Assembly (NCBI GenBank): GCA_035535995.1 | Contig: DATLOZ010000008.1 | Span: 62,001 to 126,000, forward strand | Direction: 5' to 3' | Source: JANYCO01 sp035535995 | GTDB taxonomy: Bacteria > Bacteroidota > Bacteroidia > Cytophagales > Cytophagaceae | DNA length: 64,000 nt | In this document: positions 9,230-19,200 of the stretch, one piece after another | Layout of the letters: the number at the start of each line of letters is the position of its first letter | Position numbering within the stretch: position 1 is the stretch's first letter | Program-made: the position numbers and the translations under genes | The notes under the pieces: model-generated | Databases searched by the model: none | What the model saw: only the letters and a program-made list of their open reading frames with translations | Told to the model about the DNA's origin: nothing

Positions 9230-9688
9230 TCATTTATGCACCATACTAATTACTTCCATCAAAAAATCCACCTGCCGCTCATTGATCAACCTTTTTGCTT
9301 CATCTAATTCAAACCAACCAGCTTTATCGATCTCCGGAAAGCTTTTCATTTTTCCTGACCTGGGAGGCCATTCTATAGAAAATGTATTACTCACTATTGA
9401 CGTCGGATCCAGCTCCTGGTGCAGCGCCCAGCAGTGTACTACTTTTCCTCCTTTTTGTGTGACAGGTTTGAGCGGCATAAGATCGCCCGAAATTTGATGG
9501 CCTGTTTCTTCTTTAAACTCTCTCAAGGCACAAGCCAACGGCTCTTCGCCTTGCATGAGTTCTCCTTTGGGTACAGTCCATACACCTTCCTGTTTCTTAG
9601 CGAAAAAAGGGCCGCCGGGATGTACCAGAAAAAATTCTACCTTATTTCCTCTTTTGCGGTAAAGAAGAATGCCTGCACTTTGTTTCAT
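9230..9688 (-). CDS. Nudix hydrolase
   Basis: A 152-residue protein with a complete Nudix box: G-x5-E-x7-REF-KEETG within GELMQGEEPLACALREF and KEETG (about residues 42-63). The start MKQSAGILLYRKR and the VHPGGPFF segment resemble the diadenosine tetraphosphate hydrolase-like branch of the superfamily, but the substrate cannot be assigned from sequence alone. Nudix enzymes cleave nucleoside diphosphates linked to another moiety and often remove toxic or signalling nucleotides. Confidence 0.9.
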   Translation of the reverse strand: MKQSAGILLYRKRGNKVEFFLVHPGGPFFAKKQEGVWTVPKGELMQGEEPLACALREFKEETGHQISGDLMPLKPVTQKGGKVVHCWALHQELDPTSIVSNTFSIEWPPRSGKMKSFPEIDKAGWFELDEAKRLINERQVDFLMEVISMVHK

Positions 9689-9803
9689 AAAAAAATAGGT
9701 TCTGCTTTATAATTTTAGCGAAAGCTGCTTTAAAATCAAAAAATGATTAACAAACATTTAAATGAAAGTACAAACGAACGGTGCACGAGAGCTGTTAATT
9801 TAG

Positions 9804-9834
9804 TTGACACCATTCCTTTTTTTGACTATCTTTT
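9804..9834 (+). promoter_or_regulatory. Likely promoter of the 98-residue exported protein
   Basis: TTG (9804-9806), a 20-base spacer and TATCTTTT (9827-9834, seven of eight matches to TAnnTTTG) fit the Bacteroidota promoter. It lies about 35 bases upstream of the ATG at 9870. Confidence 0.45.
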
Positions 9835-9869
9835 ATTTTTTAAACTCTTAAACTTAAATTTAAAAAACC

Positions 9870-10166
9870 ATGAAAAGAAAAGTAATTTTTGCTACCTGTG
9901 CGTTTGCGCTGTTTGTTGTCTGCTTCGTACATGCTACCATCAACAGCTTAACGGTCCGTTACTATAACAAAGATTCTAAAACCTATGTCTTTGATGCCAA
10001 GATAGCGGGAAGCTCTACCAAAGTTGAATTCGGCGGAAGCCGTACTGCCAGTGTTACCATTCAAGGCGGGAGCAACTCTGCGGTGATCAAAACCAGCTGC
10101 GGAGAGGTAACCTTGAAAGACGGCGATAACATTGAGATCCAGAATGGGTGTATTACAGTGAAGTAA
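9870..10166 (+). CDS. Small exported protein of unknown function
   Basis: A 98-residue protein. A basic start (MKRK) and hydrophobic segment FATCAFALFVVCFVHA form a signal peptide with likely cleavage after HA (about residue 22). The mature part is rich in S, T, G and V with alternating polar and hydrophobic residues, suggesting a small all-beta periplasmic or surface domain. It holds two Cys in the mature part (TSCGEV and NGCITV), which could form a disulfide. I recognise no family. It is monocistronic, with a candidate promoter 35 bases upstream and an intrinsic terminator just after. Confidence 0.75.
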   Translation: MKRKVIFATCAFALFVVCFVHATINSLTVRYYNKDSKTYVFDAKIAGSSTKVEFGGSRTASVTIQGGSNSAVIKTSCGEVTLKDGDNIEIQNGCITVK

Positions 10167-10176
10167 GCTCATTTTT

Positions 10177-10213
10177 AAAAATCCTGACTGTAACAGACAA
10201 TTGTCAGGATTTT
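10177..10213 (+). terminator. Intrinsic terminator
   Basis: AAAATCCTGAC (10177-10187) pairs with GTCAGGATTTT (10203-10213), an 11-bp stem ending in T-rich sequence, 11 bases after the exported-protein stop. Confidence 0.85.
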
Positions 10214-10215
10214 AT

Positions 10216-10255
10216 GTTTCCTGCCGGCAAGCGGGCACTGGAGCCGGCAGGAAAC
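10216..10255. repeat. GCCGGC-type palindrome
   Basis: GTTTCCTGCCGGC (10216-10228) is perfectly complementary to GCCGGCAGGAAAC (10243-10255), a 13-bp stem with a 14-base loop. It is GC-rich against an AT-rich gap and resembles part of the palindrome at 45775-45796. The rest of the gap 10256-10476 is the untranslated leader of the cold-shock gene; I see no gene in it. Confidence 0.7.
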
Positions 10256-10476
10256 GTAGTTCCAGCCATTTCTTTGGCCTTCTATAAACAATAGTGTATT
10301 TAAATAGGTTAAGCCAATATTAAGTGCTAGATTGCAGTGCAAAAAAGACATCCCTCGGCTTTTATTTCTGCTTATTTAAAAATATCCAGATTTTTGTTGT
10401 TAGTGCACTTCCTGCGAAAGAATACTTGAATGTATTCATCATCATTATTATTTATTTATTTTAAAAAGTTAACACT

Positions 10477-10677
10477 ATGCAAAAAGGCATCGTAAAGTTT
10501 TTCAATAACTCAAAAGGTTTTGGGTTTATTAAGTCGTCTGACACGGGCGAAGATATCTTTGTACACTCTTCAGGACTCATAGATGAGGTTCGTGAAAACG
10601 ACGAGGTTCGCTATGAATTGGAAAGAGGCAAAAAAGGCATGAATGCTACAAACGTGAAATTATTGCCAGCGCAATAA
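10477..10677 (+). CDS. Cold-shock protein (CspA family)
   Basis: A 66-residue single cold-shock domain. RNP1 is KGFGFI (residues 13-18) and RNP2 is DIFVH (26-30), the two aromatic-rich nucleic-acid-binding motifs. Such proteins bind single-stranded RNA/DNA and melt structures at low temperature or under stress. More than 200 bases of noncoding sequence precede it, which is usual for cold-regulated leaders, though no specific element can be named. An intrinsic terminator follows at 10702. The next two genes on the same strand (small basic protein, sigma factor) may share its physiology. Confidence 0.95.
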   Translation: MQKGIVKFFNNSKGFGFIKSSDTGEDIFVHSSGLIDEVRENDEVRYELERGKKGMNATNVKLLPAQ

Positions 10678-10701
10678 TCCTGTCATCCATATTTTAAGGC
10701 A

Positions 10702-10731
10702 AGGAACCATCTTTAGGTGGTTCCTGTCTTT
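10702..10731 (+). terminator. Intrinsic terminator of the cold-shock gene
   Basis: AGGAACCA (10702-10709) pairs with TGGTTCCT (10718-10725), an 8-bp stem followed by GTCTTTT, 25 bases after the stop codon. Confidence 0.8.
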
Positions 10732-10818
10732 TATAAATAGAATTAATTATGGTGCGAATATAAATTCGCATGCGGAAGTATTTATTGAAAAGAACATTCT
10801 AAAAACTCAATAACAAAT

Positions 10819-11022
10819 ATGCCAAAAAACAATAACTCATTTATAAAAAAGCAGAAAGAGCAAAAGAAACAAAAAGACAAGCGGGAAAAAAATGAAAAAA
10901 AACTAGAACGAAAAAAGAATTCGTTAGGAGGCACACTGGAAAATATGATGGCATATGTAGATGAATTTGGTAACATCACATCCACTCCTCCAGAAAAGAA
11001 AAATATTCCCCCAAAAGAATAG
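10819..11022 (+). CDS. Small basic protein linked to cold-shock genes
   Basis: A 67-residue protein. Residues 8-35 are almost entirely K, E, Q and R (a charged helix such as KKQKEQKKQKDKREKNEKK), followed by a conserved-looking tail LENMMAYVDEFGNITSTPP. I recall this MMAYVDExGxITSTPPD tail from small Bacteroidota proteins, often annotated with cold-shock proteins, where it is found fused to or beside a cold-shock domain; here the domain is absent and a separate csp gene lies 140 bases upstream. An RNA-binding or ribosome-associated role is a guess. A short inverted repeat TGCGAAT/ATTCGCA (10753-10770) precedes it. Confidence 0.75.
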   Translation: MPKNNNSFIKKQKEQKKQKDKREKNEKKLERKKNSLGGTLENMMAYVDEFGNITSTPPEKKNIPPKE

Positions 11023-11201
11023 TACACCCGGTACCCGGGCATTAGAGCTGAATCTTCCATACTCTTATTTTTTACAGGAGATGATTTTTTAATTCCTCAT
11101 TACAATAATTTCATAGTTGTTTACCACAGATCCTTTGCAAACTATGAATAATAAGGACTACACACATAAGTATACATTACCCCAGGTTCTCCTGTAATCA
11201 T

Positions 11202-12074
11202 ATGCGACAATTTAAAATAAACAAACATCAGATCACTATTCATGATGATCACTCCGTTAGCAAATATCTAAATGAAATAGGAAAGATAGCGCTCATAACT
11301 GCAGAAGAAGAAACTACACTCGTGCAGAAAATAAAAGAAGGAGATCATCAGGCTTTACAAAAACTTATAAGATCCAACTTGCGTTTTGTTGTTTCGGTAG
11401 CCAAACAGTTTCACGGAAGAAACAATATGACGCTTGGAGATCTAATCAACGAAGGAAACTTAGGATTGATGAAAGCCGCCACCCGCTTTGATGAAACGAA
11501 AGGATTCAAATTTATTTCTTATGCAGTTTGGTGGATCCGGCAAAGTATTATGCAGGCAATGTCTGAGCAAGCCAGAATTGTGCGCCTGCCTATGAATAGA
11601 GTAAGCGCTCTTAATAAAATATCCAAAACCTATGCAGTGCTGGAACAACAATTTCAACGCGAGCCGTCTTTAGCAGAATTATCGGAAACACTTAGTTTAA
11701 GCGAGGAACAAGTGAGTATGGATATAGGATCCAATGGACGCCATATATCATTGGATGCACCATTTATCTATAATGAAGAAAGTAGTCTGGGCGATATACT
11801 TCCCAATAACAATGAACAAACCACCGATTTTTCTTTGCTGAACGATTCGCTTAAAGACGATATCCGCCGGGCACTTGCCATACTTTCTCCACGTGAAGTG
11901 GAGGTTGTATCCTATTATTTTGGACTTAATGATATACCATCGCAAACACTCGAAGAGATAGGAAGTATATTGAACCTGACACGTGAAAGAGTGAGACAAA
12001 TAAAACAAAAAGCAATCTTCCGGTTGAAAGGAAAATTATACAACTCCTACATAAATGAAGGGTATTTAGTCTAG
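11202..12074 (+). CDS. Sigma-70 family factor, divergent RpoD paralogue
   Basis: A 290-residue sigma factor without region 1.1, the size of the Bacteroidota primary sigma factor. Region 2 holds LRFVVSVAKQFHG, LINEGNLGLMKAATRFDE and FKFISYAVWWIRQSI; region 3 starts at VRLPMNRV; region 4.2 is LEEIGSILNLTRERVRQIKQ. The extreme C-terminus (AIFRLKGKL, then NSYINEGYLV) departs from the AIRRLR-type ending of the primary factor as I know it, and region 1.2 is also divergent. I therefore infer a group-2, stress-type paralogue rather than the essential RpoD. Its position after a cold-shock gene and next to an insertion sequence fits an accessory role. A search for a second, canonical rpoD in the genome would settle this. 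Confidence 0.85.
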   Translation: MRQFKINKHQITIHDDHSVSKYLNEIGKIALITAEEETTLVQKIKEGDHQALQKLIRSNLRFVVSVAKQFHGRNNMTLGDLINEGNLGLMKAATRFDETKGFKFISYAVWWIRQSIMQAMSEQARIVRLPMNRVSALNKISKTYAVLEQQFQREPSLAELSETLSLSEEQVSMDIGSNGRHISLDAPFIYNEESSLGDILPNNNEQTTDFSLLNDSLKDDIRRALAILSPREVEVVSYYFGLNDIPSQTLEEIGSILNLTRERVRQIKQKAIFRLKGKLYNSYINEGYLV

Positions 12075-12080
12075 TTTATT

Positions 12081-12167
12081 CAACCGTCGCTTGCGTCTCG
12101 CAAGTGACATATATTTTGTAGTCCTCCGGGCGATCTTGCGAAGCCTGCCGTTGAAGTTACAAAATAT
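12081..12167. repeat. Hairpins between sigma gene and transposase
   Basis: GTCGCTTGCG (12086-12095) pairs with CGCAAGTGAC (12099-12108) with one G-T wobble, just after the sigma gene stop, and may end its transcript. Then ATATTTTGTA (12111-12120) and TACAAAATAT (12158-12167) are perfect inverted copies flanking a GC-rich 37-base core. The right member abuts the transposase stop, so part of this may be an insertion-sequence end, but I could not match it to a copy on the other side. Confidence 0.5.
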
Positions 12168-12168
12168 T

Positions 12169-12843
12169 TTAATAAGCACTACCTGGCTTCATGAAATACA
12201 GTCCCAACGTAGCTTCCAGCATACTTACACTTTTACTAAAACAAATCGTTTTCCTCGATAATCTTTTCAAATGCGTCCGAACACTCAAATTATTCCGCTC
12301 AATTTTATTGATCTTGTATTTCCCAACTTTATGAATTGATTCCGGTATCAACGTTTTATAACTCTTCAATCCATCAGTATAAATCTTCTTCGCTTTCGCT
12401 AACAACAAAGTATCTACTACTCGTTTTAAGGTTCTATTATTTCTTTTCCCAACTTTAAAATCAACTACCTCTTTTGTAGCTCTGTCGATCGCATATACAA
12501 TCCAGTATTTCTTTTGCTTATTCCCAACAAATGTTCGCATCTCATCTAGTTCGTATTCACGGCCAAACAATATCACTCGTTTCTCTCTTTTATATGACTT
12601 CCACAATTCTCTGATCGTTTTTATCACCTTAGTCGTAGACACTTTTAATATCCTGGATATACTTCTTATACTACAACTCTCATTGGTTAATTTTTCTATA
12701 TCTTTTTCTATCCCTTGCTCACAACCTAAATAAACATATACTTCTTTTTGACATCTGTGACAACTTTTACAACGAAAACGTTGATCCCCATTTCTATACA
12801 TCCCAAACTTTATACAAGCTCCTTCACAAGATTTGCATTTCAT
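12169..12843 (-). mobile_element. IS1-family transposase, apparently intact
   Basis: A single 224-residue frame. The N-terminal zinc-finger-like pair of Cys motifs (CKSC at 3-6, RCKSCHRC at about 24-31) is followed by a helix-turn-helix (SIRSISRILKVSTTKVIK) and the IS1 catalytic region: YELDEMRTFV, YWIVYAIDR, KIYTDGLKSYKTL and the ending IERNNLSVRTHLKRLSRKT. This matches IS1-family transposases, which use a DDE-type core; no frameshift is needed here, unlike classical IS1. An AAAGGAGG Shine-Dalgarno sequence sits 6 bases before its ATG (12849-12856), unusual for this phylum. Terminal inverted repeats could not be identified by eye. Confidence 0.88.
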
Positions 12844-12906
12844 ATTTTTACCTCCTTTTCTGATACACGTTAGCCATTTCCTTTGTTTATAAGGCTTCCA
12901 AAAGAC

Positions 12907-12945
12907 CCTAAAAAAAATCGGATGGTATCATATACCATCCGATTT
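12907..12945 (-). terminator. Terminator ending the RHS locus
   Basis: ATACCATCCGATTT (12932-12945) and AAATCGGATGGTAT (12915-12928) form a 14-bp perfect stem with a 3-base loop. On the minus strand it is followed by a run of eight T (complement of 12910-12918 A-rich stretch). It lies 84 bases past the stop of the 58-residue membrane protein and so closes the rhs2-rhs1-small gene transcript. Confidence 0.85.
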
Positions 12946-13028
12946 CACTTTCTTATTGATTTTAAAGTTATTTTAATATCTCATTTTCACCAATTTATTA
13001 TTAAAACAACCTTTGTAGGACACTACCA

Positions 13029-13205
13029 CTAATATTTCAAAATAAATATCCTATATAAATAGAATAGTCCTAATATTAAAAGAATTATCCCTCCTAAACG
13101 TAAATTTTGAATTAAGAAAAAATTTTTATTTTCACTTTTTTTGTAAAAATACAGGCTCGCAAAACCTCCTCCAAAAAAAAGAATTACATTAATTACATCT
13201 AACAT
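13029..13205 (-). CDS. 58-residue membrane protein, candidate RHS immunity protein
   Basis: A short frame beginning 25 bases after the stop of the large RHS gene: ATG at 13203-13205, TAG at 13029-13031. The product has two hydrophobic helices (about residues 4-21, VINVILFFGGGFASLYFY, and 39-55, GIILLILGLFYLYRIF) joined by a polar, lysine-rich loop, so it should sit in the inner membrane as a hairpin. I recognise no family. Its position directly after an RHS C-terminal tail that itself has hydrophobic segments, and before a shared terminator, fits the usual place of an immunity gene. It could equally be a neutral small membrane protein. The function is inferred from position only. Confidence 0.6.
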   Translation of the reverse strand: MLDVINVILFFGGGFASLYFYKKSENKNFFLIQNLRLGGIILLILGLFYLYRIFILKY

Positions 13206-13230
13206 ATTTTTATATTTAAGTGTATATATA

Positions 13231-16200
13231 TTATTCAGTTGCCCAATTTTTTATTTTATCTAGCATCAAGTCTCCACCACCACCTACAGCTGCCTTATAA
13301 ACAGCATTAGATATCCTCCTATCAATTAAACCGCCTGTTACAATTCCTACTAAATAAAATCCTACTTTAGTTGTTACCATTTTTGCTGACACGTTAGGGT
13401 CAATTATATCAAGAATTATATCAACTCCATCTGTAACCAAAGAAATTTTACTACCTAGACCAAGAAAGAATATTCCTGCTTCTGCTGTAACAGGGGTAAC
13501 AAGTAAAACTAATCCTCCAACTTTCATCCCTGTAGCTACTGTGCCTAGAGCATCATTAAATTCTCGAATAAACTTAATATCTGTTAAGGCATTGCCCATT
13601 GAGATCAAATCACGTCCCATATAGGTATTCCAAAAATCTGACCTGGAATTACCTGATCCTGTAAGATTATAATATGAGCTTCCCCATCCAGTACCGATCC
13701 CCCTCATAAAATCTCTCGGTACACCTAAATAAGCACTTAATCCATTGTCAGCTGTTACAGTAATTTCGTCTAACGATCTTGCAGATGCCATTTGTTCTTC
13801 TGTCGGATCATCATCTCCCAAATTAGCACCATTAAACGACATTCCATAACCTGTACCATTGGATTTAGCAAGACCACTAGCAAGATCTTTATCGAATCCG
13901 GCAAGATTTTCTTCAAAGTTGTTACTAGCACTATTTCCTCCTGATCCACCATTATAATAGTCTTCTCCACCGTAATTAAAATTCTCATTAAACCCCGTCA
14001 TTGTTAAATTTGATAGAGATACTCCTTGAGATCTAAGTTGATTACTGAGCTTTGTAGATTCGTCTTCTTCTGGAATTGGAGTAGGTTCATCATCATCCTC
14101 TCCACCTGTAGGATCAATACTACTAATAGGATTATTCCCCATTGCCATATATGGACTAAAATACTGACCCATCGGATCTGGCACCATCCATCTCGCAATA
14201 TCTGCATCATACATTCTCAGATCAAAGTTTATCAGTCCAGTTTCATCATCACGTTCTGTATACTCACCCTGATAGCAATTATTCCGGGGATTCATACTCG
14301 GCGTTAAACTTCTGCCAGGCAATAATCCCCCATGAGGATAATAATCACTATAGCTGAGCACTTCAACCGTATGAAGTGTTGTATTTTTATGAATGGTCGC
14401 CCGCACATTCCCTAAATGATCTTTGATCTCATATTCGTATTCTGCCGTAGCATACTTATTTACCATTCCTATCCTCGATTTTCCATACACATAAACCTCT
14501 TCCTGCACCGCAGCACTACCCACCGTCACAGAATATACACTCAGCACAGTTCCTTGCGCATCGTTCACGTAGTAGGTATGTGAGACAGCATTGTATGGAG
14601 AACTTCCATTGTATTGTGTCTTTCTTATTCTATATCCTTTCTCATCGTATAAGAAAGTAGCCAACGCTTGAGTCTTAGCAGCATCTTTATAAACTGCGGT
14701 CACTTTGCCAGAATAATCATAGTTCATATAAGTAGGATTAGCACTCAATGAATTTGTAGCAGCAGTCATTCTTCCGATCACATCATAAGTATAATTTCTC
14801 GTATCTGACGGAACACTGTTTTGCGTTTTTTGCAAACTATTTTTATTAGTGTTGTAGATGTAATTAATATAATCTTTGGAAGCCGTGGAGCCGCTCTGGT
14901 CGTTTCTTCGCAGTGTCTGGAGGTTTCCATTTTTATCATAAGTAATCCCATACACTCTGTAAGCATTAGTACCAGAGGCTGTAAACTGGTTTGTAGTCGT
15001 GCTGTGCGTGCCAAAATTAGCTTCCGTTAATTGATACTTTGCATCATATTTATAAGCATACTGCGCCATGGTAGAGAGCGACTGGTTCCAGGTCCAGGAG
15101 CGGATCGTACCGTTGAAATAATTTTTATACCCCGAAGAGGTAAGGTTAGAAGTAGTCTGGAATTTCGTACCGCGTATATAATCGTTGTCGTAATATTCCA
15201 GCATCATCCCAAAGACATCTTTGCCGAAGTGACTGTGCGCGCCGCTGTAGCTGTCCTTACCCACATCACTACTGTCGAGGTAAGGATGGTTAATAGCTTT
15301 CAGCATGCCGTTAATAGTATATACATAATCCAGGCCTTGAAGCGTATCTCCAAGCTCTGTTCGCTTCAGCGGACCGTGGAGATAATACTGGTATTCGGCT
15401 TGTTCGGTAGCGGTGCCGCCGCTTATACTCGTTTGCACCTTTTGTAACCGCTGCATCTGGTCGTAGAGATAGAAATGGTCGAGTCTTTCCGTGCTTACGT
15501 TTTTCTGATAAATAGTTTGCACAAGGTTGTCAGAGGCATCGTAGATATAATCCATTGTTTTTACACGATCAGCAGCGGTGGAAGAAAAATCCCCGCCCAT
15601 CGTATTACTGGTAGTCCCCTGCATTTGCTGAACAGTCCATTCCAGTCTTCCCTTTTCATCGTAGCTGTACCAGGTATAGAGATTAGCGTTGGCAGACTGA
15701 GTCACTCTGCCGTTGACATTGCGTTGCGTATAGCCTGTCGCTATGCCGGAAAGCGAGGAAGGTGTATCATAAGTGAGGTCGGAAATAGTGCCACAATTTC
15801 CATTACAGATCGTAGTTGAATTTGTTTCCAATACTGTAAATACATTCGAGTAACCAGAAGGAATAGAAAGTCCTTTATAGTTACTTTTCATATCCTGGAA
15901 ATAAAGATCGTTAGGCGTCTGGCTTGCTCTGGAAGTATACTCTCCTGTTTCAACTACGCGTTTGGAGTTGTCATAAGTGATATAAGAGAATCTATTATTT
16001 GCCCGCTGCAAACTATCCTGTGAAAAACGAAGGCTACCGTCTTTCTGATACACGTAGTAGCTGCGTCCACGATCAGGATCAAGGGAAGACAAAAGCCAGT
16101 TTAACGTGTTGTAAGTATTAGTGGTGGTAAAAGAAGGATTTGCAGTACTTGAGCGCACTACACCATTGGGAGCCGTTTGTCCAAGCAGTCTTCCCGCATT

Positions 16201-19200
16201 GTCGTAGTAAGAATAGGTATAGTTTCCGTATTTATTATAATAGGAAATATTTATTGTTGTACTAGTTGATGAGTTGGTATTAGTAGTTTGGTGAGTATAG
16301 CTGATCCTGTAAAAACCAGGGGCTACCGAAGAAGAAAAGCCAGAGACAGTTCCATTGTATACCGATACTCCGGTCTCCAGGTTCATGATCATTACATTTG
16401 ATGCGGTACCGGATTGTGTGATCGCCAGATGATTGCCCTGTTGCAAATGAACATCCACAGAATTATTGATATTATTGATATCCGTACTTTTTACTTTCTT
16501 TCTTGAAAAACCTGTACTGGTATTGTTGATATCATAGCGCACATAAAAAGGAGTATTAGAATAGATCCTGATACTATCTCCGGCGTTCAGTCCTTTGTAA
16601 GGATTGCTGTTGGCCTGTCCAAACCAGTTAGTGCTTGTGCTATACTTATATATTTCTACATAACCTGTATTTTCAATCCGAATATTAGAAAATGTCGTTC
16701 CGGATGGTACTTTCAAAGTATAGCTCGAAAATTTAGCTTTAAGCGCAACTGTTACCTGGAGTGAATCGGTAGTGCTGGCAAGGCATTGCGCAAGCACCTG
16801 ACCCGATTTGTTTGAATAAGTAATTGATTCCGTTCCGTTCTCATCTTTGGTTACATGCTTTAATACTTGTCCGTTTAGACTGCTCCCCGCACTTGCAGAA
16901 AAGTAATTATTTTTCAAAGTATAATAATGATCTAATTCACCATATACAGGTAAAGCAACCATCCGTTGCTCATGACCGGCGCCCATGCGAAGAGAATCGG
17001 CTACTCCGCTGCTCCTGGTTACTCCTCCGATCATCATATCGTTGTAATCATTGCTGCTAAAAGGCCGGGAAGAAGTAGCAACATATGCTTCGTAAGTATT
17101 ACTGCTGCTATAATATTTTCCCAAGGCAGAGCTACTGGAAACAGTAGAAGGAATATTAAGTGTGGATACGCTATCAAAATCTTTATAGCTGTAGGCAACA
17201 CTGCTACCATTTGTGATAAAATCAGAATGATATGTAAAATTGACGCTATCTGTAATTGGCGCTGCCAGTGTAGCAAGACCAAGCCGTCCATAAGTATCGT
17301 ATACATTTGCTTGTGCCAATATCTTATTTGCAACAATATTTCTTTGCTGCGATTGTTTTATTCTTCCAAGATTGTCGGCAAATATTTTTTTTTCATCTAT
17401 CAATCGTCCATATTCATCGTAGCTTCTTACGGTCGTCCAGTTCATCGTCGTATCACAAGTGCTGCATGTCGCGGCATTTGCACTGGTAAAGCCAAGTGTA
17501 ATATTGCCATACGTAGTAAGTGTATTAGAAGTAACATTTCCCTGAAGATAGGAATAGGTAAGACTGTTGGAACCCTGGTCCTGCCATTGACTGCTAATAT
17601 TTTCTACTACATGCGCCACATCCGGAAATATAGGTTTTGGAGTTACGCTTGTCCAGTACAGGGTAGCTTGTACGGTAGAGCTTCCCACAGGTCTTGTCAG
17701 ATTCCAGTATCCCTGGATCGTGCTTTTGATCGGTGAGTTGAAACTTGCAGGATTAGGCGGTGTAGCGGCAAATGCCTGTGCCTGGAATACATCAGTGCTA
17801 GAAGAAGGTGCTGTAATAGTAAGCGGCATATAAACTCCGTTATCACCTATTGGGAAAGTGAAAGCAGTATTTCCTACTTTTGCTAAAGGCCCATCGATAT
17901 AACAGGAAGCGGACCCGCCGGTGAGCGTAGTGGCAGCATTGATCGTAAAGACTGAACTCCCCCCCATAATAATTTTTCCTCCGGTAAGTGTCAATGTGCC
18001 CGAAGCTGTTAAGGAAGTATTAAACGTAACAGATATATTGAACGGCTTATTGATAATGAGTATTGGCATTGTCAGGCTTGTATTTCCTGAAATAGTTTGT
18101 GCATTATTTCCTATCAATGAAATTGTGCCACCACCATCGCCAAAAGTTGGACCACTGTTGGCAGTCATATTTCTATAAAATGGATTTACTCCTGCATAAG
18201 CAACTTTTAAATTCCCTGTACCTGATTTTACGAATGTTGCTGCCGAATTGTACGTATCATTTGTAGTTCCGGCAAGGCGAAGTTCTCCTGAGCCGGAGTT
18301 GGTAATGGAAACACTACCGTTGAATGTATTTCCTCCTGTATTAATATTGGCAGACGAGCCGGTTTTAGTGAGTGTAACAGCGTTTGTAAAAGTGGACCCG
18401 CTTATATAAATATTATCGCAGGTAGCGGCAAGACAATTGGTAGTATACACATTTGCAAAACTGGATGATGCTACACTCGCAAGAGTTCCTGAGGAAACTA
18501 TCGGACAGTTAATAGTTGCGTTACTAATAATAGTACTGTCTAAAACAGTTAACAAATTGGTAGTACCATTAATCGTTCCACTGGTCATAGTTAACTTATT
18601 AACTGTTAAATTACTTGACATATTGGGTGAAATAGTAGTGGTAGATATACTAACATTATCAGCTGCAGCTGGTACGCCATTAGGGCTCCAGTTGGTTTCT
18701 GTAGCTACATTAGCATTAGTAGTACCGGTCCATGTATAATTCACATTCAGGCAAGCAAAAAATAGATCCTGGCTTCCTGCACTTGTCTTTGAGTTTGATC
18801 CAAAAGTAGCCGTGCCTTGATAAGTTCCGGCAAGGAACATACGGTTGTTTACATCTACAATAATATCTTGCCCCTGATCATCGCTTGTGCTTCCTGCTTT
18901 TATTGAAAATAAAGCAGTCCCGCTATCATTGTATTTTGCCAGAAAAATATCAAATCCGCCTGCACTGGTAAGCGAGGATAGACTTCCAAATGTAACCGTA
19001 CCGCTAAAGCAACCTGTTACATAAATATAATTTCCGGCATCCACGGCTATATCATTTCCGATATCGTTCGAAGTGCTCCCTACAGAACGCACCCACAAAG
19101 GTGTACCGGAAGAATTATATTGAAGGATAAAAATATCCTGCCCACCTGCGCTGGTAATATTGGTGAGACCACCTCCAAATCTTGTTGTACCTTGATAATA

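Noticed and set aside
12844..12980. Terminal inverted repeats of the IS1-family element
   Set aside because: I compared both flanks by eye and found no matching pair; the hairpin at 12915-12945 fits a terminator for the RHS transcript better.
14026..18739. Frames on the plus strand opposite the large RHS gene
   Set aside because: They are shadows of a repeat-rich coding strand on the other side; composition and lack of starts argue against real genes.
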